From Pyropia yezoensis (lineage: Eukaryota; Rhodophyta; Bangiophyceae; Bangiales; Bangiaceae), in the NCBI GenBank assembly GCA_009829735.1, contig CM020619.1, positions 25,197,554 through 25,261,553 of the forward strand: a DNA stretch of 64,000 nucleotides. Reading direction: 5' to 3'. The number at the start of each line of letters is the position of its first letter. Within the stretch, counting starts at the first letter, position 1. The notes below the pieces were generated by a model. The model worked only from the letters and a program-made list of their open reading frames with translations, ran no database searches and had not been told where the DNA came from. This document shows, in pieces, positions 57,656-64,000 of this stretch. Both the position numbers and the translations under genes were made by a program.

Positions 57656-58670
57656 CGTAGTGCCGTGGGCGAGGCGCTTCCACGTACCCCGACACCGGAG
57701 CCGTGCCGGTAGTTGCCGGGCGCTCCCGCTCATTCACACACACCTGCCGGCGCCCCTGGAAGCTAGTGAAGGTCCCCGACCACTGCTGGGCCAAGCCATG
57801 CCGCGCCAAGGTCGCAAGAAGATCACCAACCACCGGGCTGTCCGACATCTGGCCGCTGTCCGCGCCAGCAAACACCCGGTCGACTACGTCGTTTAAGACG
57901 CTGGCATATGTGCCCAGCACCAACGAAGACCCGACGCCTTCGACCTGCACCGGAAGACGACCCAGCTGGTCCTCAATCATGCCGACGTCGTACTGGTCGC
58001 ACGTCGGGCCACCTTGGGTCAGGTACCAGTCGGGCACCCGAAAGCGGGAAAGGCGCAGAATCGGCGCCGGGATCTCGAACCGACCCGAGCTTGCCACCAC
58101 CGGACGGTCCGCAGCGGCGCCGGACACCGGAGTCCCCAACTCGAGGGTGGGCACAGGGCCGCCACCAGGTGTAGAAGGCGCCCGAGGAGGAACGGCCGGA
58201 GTAGCCGGCGACCGGACGGCCACGCCAAGAGGTGCTGCAGACAAGTGCGGTGCCGGAGGAGCCTGAAGTACCGGCACAGGTAGAGCTGGGCGCAGACGCG
58301 CCGGCGACGGTACAGGCAAGGCAACCGGGGCGTCAGGCGCAACTGGAGGAAGTGGAGCCGCCGCAGACGCCCGACCGACCGCCGCGGCCCATCCCGAATC
58401 TTGTACCAGCGGCCCAGTCGGCAGGAGATCGAGAGCGACAGGGGCAGGAAGACTGCCTAGCTGCGGCCACGCCGGCAGCGGCGTCGCCAGCTGCACCTTG
58501 GCCGGAGAAGAGGCGGAAGGAGGGGGGGGGGGGCAGGATTGGAGAAGGTGATCGCGCTCGGGGTGAAGAGGCTCGACCTTGGCACCGGTGTGGACGTGCC
58601 CGAGGCTGTGCACGATGGCACCTGGTACGGCCCGAGGACGTGCCGGACTAGGGAGGGAGCTATGTAGCAT
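57576..58670 (-). CDS. Antisense ORF overlapping the retroelement 3' end, unknown function
   Basis: 364 codons from the ATG at 58,670; the frame is open further upstream. The first half is Pro/Ala/Val-rich and may be compositional. The second half is balanced and protein-like, for example RVPDWYLTQGGPTCDQYDVG and SVLNDVVDRVFAGADSG. Its last about 27 codons lie opposite the end of the chromodomain coding sequence. I recognise no family. It could be an accessory antisense gene of the retroelement, a separate host gene, or a chance frame; the balanced half makes chance less likely. Confidence 0.4.
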   Translation of the reverse strand: MLHSSLPSPARPRAVPGAIVHSLGHVHTGAKVEPLHPERDHLLQSCPPPPPSASSPAKVQLATPLPAWPQLGSLPAPVALDLLPTGPLVQDSGWAAAVGRASAAAPLPPVAPDAPVALPVPSPARLRPALPVPVLQAPPAPHLSAAPLGVAVRSPATPAVPPRAPSTPGGGPVPTLELGTPVSGAAADRPVVASSGRFEIPAPILRLSRFRVPDWYLTQGGPTCDQYDVGMIEDQLGRLPVQVEGVGSSLVLGTYASVLNDVVDRVFAGADSGQMSDSPVVGDLLATLARHGLAQQWSGTFTSFQGRRQVCVNERERPATTGTAPVSGYVEAPRPRHYVIPPSSGSRRAAEAALEDAPAAQRPQ

Positions 58671-59425
58671 CCCTGGCCCCGACTTGGCGCCGACCCGGGA
58701 CTGCGACCAGAGGGCACCAGGTGCCAGAACACGTCCGCCGTGTGGTGATGGTTGGCGGCCGTGGCCCGTGCCCGGCACTGGGATGCGGTGGACTACGCTA
58801 CCCACACGTGAGAGAGGGATTTCTGATGGGTTTTTGCATATTTGTGAGGGACTTGATTGGAGAGAATTTGAGTGTGAGAATAGTGAGTGGGAATAGAATT
58901 AGTAGTGATAGTGGCCCCCGACCTGACGAGGTTAGACTCGGGTCGGGGCCACTCGGGGGTATGGGGGGGCTACCTGGCCAACGTGCCGAGGCTCCCCCAG
59001 ATGCACGTTAAGAGGGACAGCGAGGCGCCCTTGGCTCGCGCCCTCAGGAAAAAGACAACTGCGCGTTTGCTTTCCTCTTCCCCGTGTGCGCTACCGTGCG
59101 TATCTGTTTGCTGTGCGAGCAGGCACGTGAGGCAACAGGCATACCACTCTCGTAGTTCCCCTTTCTGTGTTACCTGTCCCTCTCCTCCGAGGGATATTGA
59201 CACGTGTCTGAGAGGATCGAGTTTTATACCACAGCCAACAGCCCTCAGCCAGCAGCCCGCGTCACTCGCCGCTTCGGCGGCCACGACCGCCCAGATCTCT
59301 CGCCTCTCACGTGCGGCCTTGTCCTCCATGCGCGCCCGCTTGGCACGCGCCCACTCCGCGTCCTTCGCGGATTTCTCCGCCGCTCGTTCCTCCCTGGCGC
59401 GCTTGCGGGCTTCCGCCTCCGTGCG
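58671..59425. other. Spacer between retroelement remnant and second transposase, with a hairpin
   Basis: No convincing gene. A T/G-rich patch near 58,810-58,910 precedes a strong hairpin. The minus-strand frame at 58,970-59,329 has no motif. Confidence 0.4.
58910..58953. repeat. GC-rich hairpin
   Basis: AGTGGCCCCCGACC at 58,910-58,923 pairs with GGTCGGGGCCACT at 58,941-58,953 across a 17-base loop, with one bulged C. Confidence 0.75.
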
Positions 59426-60868
59426 CTACTCCTCCTTGTCTGCGTCCATCTCATTGAGGGCAGAAATTACCTCGGGGGCGGTGAGGATGGTCGCGCGCCC
59501 GGCAGTAGACAGCGTGCCATTCTGCACCACCGGTCGTGCCATGTCCTTCCGCGCCACGGGCGCAGGCCTCGAGACCAACAGAGGGATGTCCACATATGGC
59601 GCGAGGGGCTCGTCTGCACCCTTGCAAAGGTCCTCCCAGGAGACAACAGTCGGGTCGAGGGGCCACATGCCCACCCGTCGGAACGCCGACACCAGGGCGT
59701 CCACCGTCAGGGCGTCCGACGCCGCGCGTCCAATGGACTTGTCCAACTCGATAGTTGTGAACGGCCGGCTGTCGGCACGGCACGCGAGGGCGAGCTCTTG
59801 CACACGCGACCGCACCTTCGGCTGGTAGCGCCCAAAGGCGCTGGGGGTGTCAAGAGCCTCCAAAATGTGAGACATCTTGGACGGTTCAGCGATGACGCGC
59901 ACATTTGCGCGCAAAAGCGTGAGCAGGCCGCCGGGCGAAAGGTGCACCTTCGCCCCGTTGACCGCCAGTAGCTTCGCCTCCTTGGGGTAGTACGACCGCA
60001 GAAAGGTGGCAATGTGTTCGGCGTACACGTCGAACACGCTTTTGTCGAACCCTGGCGGGGTCCGCCGCCACGCCACAGCGGAGTCGTTCAAAAACGAAGC
60101 GAGGGGTACGGTGCACACCTTCCCGTGCGGGTCCGTGACACGCACGAACGCGTGATCCGGGGTGGCGCCCTCCACCACGATAAAATGGGGAGCCACTGTA
60201 CCGGCTGCTGACACGGTAAATGCCGCCGTGCACGCGCCCGCCCCGGACGCGAAGTCGGGCATCACCACCTCCGGTTTGGTCATGCCCACAGGTCCCAGGA
60301 TCCTTGCACGGCTGTTGCCCGCCGACTCTCGAGCCTTGATGTGCGTGTCGTCCATGTTCCATACCTGACGCGGCGACACAAACCGCAGGTCACAGTACAT
60401 CAGGGACAGGGTGGCGTACCAGTGGGCCACAGTCTCGGGACGCGCGTTGCGTGCCCGACCCGCCTCAATCGTCCCCGCGCGGTATTCCCGCAGCTCTCGC
60501 CAGCGCTTCAGGAAAATAGTCATGAATCTCTTGCCGGGCGTGGTGGTGCCGTGGAAGTACCGCCGCGCAGTCTCCTGCCGCCTGAGGGACAAACTTGAAA
60601 CGTATTCTCTGCACACGCGCAGGAAGGCGTCACGAGAGAGACCATGGCCGATGACAGCGTTGATACGGATGTATTCTACCAACACCTGCTCCTCTTCAGC
60701 AGTAAAAAACGGCTGGGGTCCAGGCCTTCAACGGTTACCGTCTGTGAGGATGAAGTAGCGCGCCTTGTTGTAGCTCATACCAACCCGGCGCGCGAATGCC
60801 GCCGTCGTTAGGTCGCCTGCCTTGACCTGCTCCAACGCAGCCATTTTGACCTCGTGATCTTGCCCCAT
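59426..60868 (-). pseudogene. Decayed pogo/CENP-B-like transposase
   Basis: Reads from MGQDHEVKMAALEQVKAGDL (psq-like helix-turn-helix, ATG at 60,868) to an in-frame TGA at 60,728-60,730. It continues in the same frame with the conserved PQPFFTAEEEQVLVEYI block and a DDE_1-type core. The first acidic residue is present (VWNMDDTHIK) and the third is in ILEALDTPSAF. The second position reads LLAVNGAKVHLS, Asn instead of the usual Asp in an LxxDGH-type box. The stop codon plus the missing catalytic Asp make an active enzyme unlikely. It is distantly related to the transposase at 49,585. Terminal inverted repeats were not found. Confidence 0.8.
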
Positions 60869-60929
60869 CCTTGCGGTAGCCGGCGGGGGCTCAGCAGCAG
60901 GACCGACGGAGCAGGACGGGATGGGGTGC

Positions 60930-61350
60930 CCCGACCAATCAGGGTGGGGGTAGGGGGCTCCGTCCAGGCAGGGGCACGGCAAGAGGGGGAAGGATGGGGT
61001 TCCCCGACCCAATAGAGGAACGGGGCGGCGGTCCGACCGAGCAGGGCCGCAGCAAGGGGGGGAGGGGATGGGGTACCCCGACCCAACAGGGGAAAGGGGC
61101 CGCGGTCCGACCGAGCAGGACCGCAGCCAGGAGGCAGGGGGGGGGGGTACCCCGACCCAACAGGGGAGGGGGGAGGCCGTCCGACAGAGAAAGACCGCAG
61201 CCAAGGAGGATGGGATGGGGTACCCCGACCCAACAGGGGAGGGGGGCGGTCGTCCGACCCAGGAGGACCGCAGCAAGGGGGGGAGGAGAAGGAGTACCTC
61301 GATCCAACGGGGGAGGGGCGGCGGGTGCCCTACTGAGAAGGTCCGCGGCC
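60930..61350. repeat. Tandem repeat, about six units of roughly 66-75 bp
   Basis: Each unit contains a CCCGACCCAACAGGGG-type block followed by a GTCCGACC...AGGACCGCAGC block. Clear starts lie near 61,009, 61,079, 61,152, 61,229 and 61,298, with a more diverged unit near 60,932. The array lies just upstream of the transposase pseudogene start and gives long artefactual frames on both strands. Confidence 0.8.
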
Positions 61351-61944
61351 AGGTAGGGAGGATAAGGGGTGCTTGTACCAGGCAGGAAGGGGGCAGTGAG
61401 GGTCGCACCGGGCAGGTCTTCTCCCTGTTATCTGCCTGGTGCGAGGCTTTAGCGCGGCAGCGGCGTCTTTTTCATAGGGGCAGAGGAGCCATCCCTGCCC
61501 CTGCAGGGTAGTGGAGAAGAGCGGTGTGTCCAGGGGAGGGGGGGAAGACGGAGAGTAGGCGGGGAGGTGGGCGTATGCGGCGGCGGGAAGCGCGGGGCGC
61601 GCCGCTCAATCAGTCAGATGGGCCCCCAGACGAGGTATTTGGATTGTAATTCTCTCTTGGAGACCCGCATTTTTTCTACTCAGCGGGGCGTGGCGAGGCG
61701 AAGAGCCCGCCTCTTTGGGCCTTCTTTACATCACTGGAGAGCCCATGAGGTGGCGCGTCCATCCGCGTGGCTCACCGTTTGCCTTTATGCCCGCTTCTAT
61801 TTTTGGCGCGAGTCGATGCGCAGCTGGTGCTTGTTTTTTTCCCGTGCTCACATCGATTTTGCTATGTAAACACTGTGTGTTTTCTATATAACCGGAAGTT
61901 GTGAAAAACTGGTGTCACTTGTGAATAACTGGTGTCAGACGGAT
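61351..61944. other. Spacer, no gene seen
   Basis: GC-rich to about 61,650, then AT-richer. GGTGTCA is repeated at 61,911 and 61,931. A frame at 61,567-61,869 has no motif. Confidence 0.4.
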
Positions 61945-62178
61945 AATCACGAGAAAGCTCGCCACAATCGCCTCGCCACACGCCACATCGTGTCTCGGAA
62001 CGGGCCTCACGGCCGTTCCGGGACACGGTCGAGTTCGCGGCACATCGAGTTCGCGGCGCCGCGAACTCGTTGCCACATCCAATGCGTCTTTTTGGACATC
62101 GCAGGTGGTCATTGAGTTGGGGCCTCGGACGACGCCAAATACATAGCAGTTGGGTCCACGTAGTTTCAAGAACTTGTT

Positions 62179-62598
62179 ATGGACCAATCGACCAATCTGT
62201 TTTGCAAAAATTCTAGGGACCATGGTTGCTGTCCCACACTGGTCTCCACGTCCATGCCGACGCCCTGTTCGCCCCTCCAGAGCTGTTGCCGGTGCATCAC
62301 GATACCCCCCCCCTTCCCCCTACACCCCCGGAGCTCCCCCCCCTATTGCACAGCGATGGACTACTCGGCAATGGAGGCCATGACGGTCAACAATCTGTTT
62401 TTTGCCGCAGAGCTGGAGACCGGCTGCGTTGACACGGCCGCCCGCCGCATGGCGGGCGCGCACAGCGCGGCATGCGCCACCCTTCTGGTCGCGACCCCGC
62501 GTGCCTGCGCCGCCGCCGCGCTCAAACGGGACCTGTCCGTGGGAGATCCCTGGGCCGGCCAAGCTGTCTTGGGGAATGAAGTCCTGCAGTTCTCATGA
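62179..62598 (+). CDS. Small ORF inside the inverted-repeat element, unknown function
   Basis: 139 codons; a better start may be the internal MDYSAMEAMTVNN near 62,356, giving about 80 residues. The second part is Ala-rich but ordered (FFAAELETGCVDTAARRMAG). It lies centrally between the inverted repeats, so it could be a remnant of an element-encoded protein. No family recognised. Confidence 0.3.
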   Translation: MDQSTNLFCKNSRDHGCCPTLVSTSMPTPCSPLQSCCRCITIPPPFPLHPRSSPPYCTAMDYSAMEAMTVNNLFFAAELETGCVDTAARRMAGAHSAACATLLVATPRACAAAALKRDLSVGDPWAGQAVLGNEVLQFS

Positions 62599-62630
62599 AT
62601 TTAATGGCGCAAATGCTGCCGCGAAGGCGC

Positions 62631-62724
62631 TGCCGCGAACTCAGACTGCCGCAGGATGCGGCAAAAAGTGGCTTTTGCAAAAGCCACTCCGTGCCGCATC
62701 CCGCGGCAGCTTGAGTTCGCGGCG
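62631..62724. repeat. Near-perfect long hairpin, arms of about 47 bp
   Basis: Centred on GTGGCTTTTGCAAAAGCCAC. The arms extend through GATGCGGC and GCCGCGAACTCA-type words with a few mismatches. It uses the same GCCGCGAACTC word as the flanking inverted repeats. Confidence 0.85.
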
Positions 62725-62912
62725 AACGACACGGGACACGTGGACTTCAACAGCCAATCCCAGAGCGCCACGAAGTGCCGCGAACTCGCTGCCGCGAACT
62801 CAGATGTGTCCCGGAACGGCCGTCAGAGGCGCGTTCCAAGACGGCCGTCAGAAGCGTTCCAAGACATGTGGCGAGTTTGTGGCATGAGTTTGTGGCGTCT
62901 CGTGGCATGATT

Positions 62913-64000
62913 TGGTTGGCTGCTGCTTGCCACGTGCCTTGCACCTTCGTCACAACCAGTGACGTAAACTGGGGGGCAGTCTTTAAGGAAAAGGGGCCGA
63001 GCCATGTGGCGCGTGTGTCGCGGCGGCATGTGGCAGCCGTCCTCCCCTCAAGTGTGCTCCACACCGTGGAATTTCTGCGTTCCAGGATCCCCCATGGGAA
63101 CAAATTGTTTCTGACGGACCTGGATCGTCACCTGCCGCCGCTGCCGTCATCGTCTGGCGCGGGGTTTTGAACCGTCGGGCTCCCCTAATCTTTTCCCACC
63201 GCTGACCGTTAGGCCTGTCCCACCGTCCGCTGCGTTCCTCGGTCTCCGTCCACTACGCCAGGGGAGGGTGTCTTTCGCGCGAAGCAGCACCGTAGAACGG
63301 GGTTCCTGCGGTGGAGGGGGAGAGGTGCTCGGGTTGCCTGGGGGTCGCCGGGCGAGGATCTGAACGGACTGGTGGGGGGGGCATCTGGGCGGGTTGCAGG
63401 ACGGATTCTCCGGCGGTCGGGGGGGGGGGCGCGCGCTGGGATGCGATAGGGGGGGGGCGTGTCTCGGCGGATGGGGGGAGGGTTCCTGTGGTGGTCGGAG
63501 GGGTCGTGGGGAGGGGATGGCAGGGGGAGCGTCACGGTGAGGGCGGGTGGATCTGGAGACACTGTTGGCAGGGCTCTTTGGTGGGGGAGTGGGGGCATGT
63601 GTAAAAGTAAATGGGAAGAAATTTTATCAACCACCGCGCCACAAACTCTGGTGTCTTGGACTGCTAGAGCCCTTGGCACACCCAGTTAATACACTGGCCA
63701 GCAGGCACCAATTCCGGTCATCTATTGGCTTGTACCCTTGCTGTCGGGTTTTCGAGCAGATTTTCAGTTCCGCGAGGCTGAATTTGCACAGAAAACAACG
63801 TGGCTGCTCTAGAGTACGCGAATCGTCGGAACGTCGCGCGAAAACCAGGTCCAGTTTGCCGCGCGCGTTCAAGAAAGCAACGACGGGGACTCGGGGAGCC
63901 AGTCTGCCGGGGCAAGAGGGGAATGAGCACGGACAGAGGGGCACGGACTCCGTGCTGGGGATGGGTCATGGACGACCGCGGCAGCACGGACGTGCACTAC
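62913..64000. other. Right end of window, nothing recognised
   Basis: G-rich between 63,310 and 63,600, mixed elsewhere. Open frames on both strands (for example 63,209-63,679 minus) are Pro/Arg-rich artefacts without motifs. Confidence 0.4.

Larger units (their letters stand above)
61945..62912. mobile_element. About 1-kb element with long inverted repeats
   Basis: The left core 61,997-62,057 and right core 62,777-62,837 are inverted copies, both with GGAACG...GGCCGTTCCGGGACAC and two GAGTTCGCGGC words. Outward, the arms continue with indels (ATCACGAG on the left, a CTCGTGGCATGAT block on the right), giving arms of about 110 bases. Inside are an open frame (62,179-62,598) and a second hairpin (62,631-62,724). 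The structure fits a non-autonomous foldback or TIR transposon. Exact borders and target duplication are not resolved. Confidence 0.7.

Noticed and set aside
58681..58705. Primer-binding-site-like TGGCGCCGACC after the retroelement
   Set aside because: Wrong side of pol for a 5' primer site, and no long terminal repeat end was found next to it.
60930..61350. CRISPR-like array
   Set aside because: Units are contiguous and diverged with no unique spacers; eukaryotic context.

Overview
The window looks like nuclear DNA of a bangiophyte red alga (Porphyra/Pyropia type). The evidence is very GC-rich host DNA, proteins padded with Ala, Gly, Pro and Ser runs, few short GT-AG introns, a complete lipoxygenase, and a RecB-like/RNase H-like/SF1 helicase fusion. 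The organism is inferred from these features; no marker gene settles it.

Region 1 (1-22,900) is GC-rich and holds the host genes. A giant nuclease-helicase (760-6219) is followed by about 5.7 kb without a supportable gene. Next come a three-exon two-helix membrane protein resembling DEG/ENaC/ASIC channels with an EF-hand just before its first helix (11,965-15,351), and a small three-exon protein resembling the Spec3/Stum family (16,430-17,420). A lipoxygenase lies on the minus strand (17,805-20,048), and a two-exon cytochrome b5 domain protein on the plus strand (21,929-22,854). Two copies of a 123-bp MITE flank the cytochrome b5 gene.

Region 2 (about 24,980-52,805) is less GC-rich and has almost no genes. 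By eye most of it resolves into two diverged, collinear, head-to-tail copies of a roughly 10-kb unit (24,980-35,860 and 36,030-52,805). The second copy is expanded by a GC-rich island carrying one membrane-protein gene (39,730-41,913, minus) and by a 1,861-bp DNA transposon. That transposon (49,487-51,347) has near-perfect 44-bp inverted repeats and an intact pogo/CENP-B-like DDD transposase. The first repeat copy supplies its unoccupied insertion site.

Region 3 (about 52,800-64,000) is a graveyard of mobile elements. It contains a 5'-truncated Ty3/gypsy chromovirus pol (RNase H, integrase, chromodomain) broken by a 481-bp insertion and a nonsense codon. It also contains an antisense ORF over the pol 3' end, a decayed pogo-like transposase, a tandem repeat of about 70 bp, and a roughly 1-kb element with long inverted repeats and an internal hairpin.

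The most notable candidate biology is the adjacent pair in region 1: a DEG/ENaC-like channel with a built-in EF-hand and RRxS/T-rich tails, next to a Spec3/Stum-like protein. Both families are known mainly from animal sensory biology. The functional link is inference.
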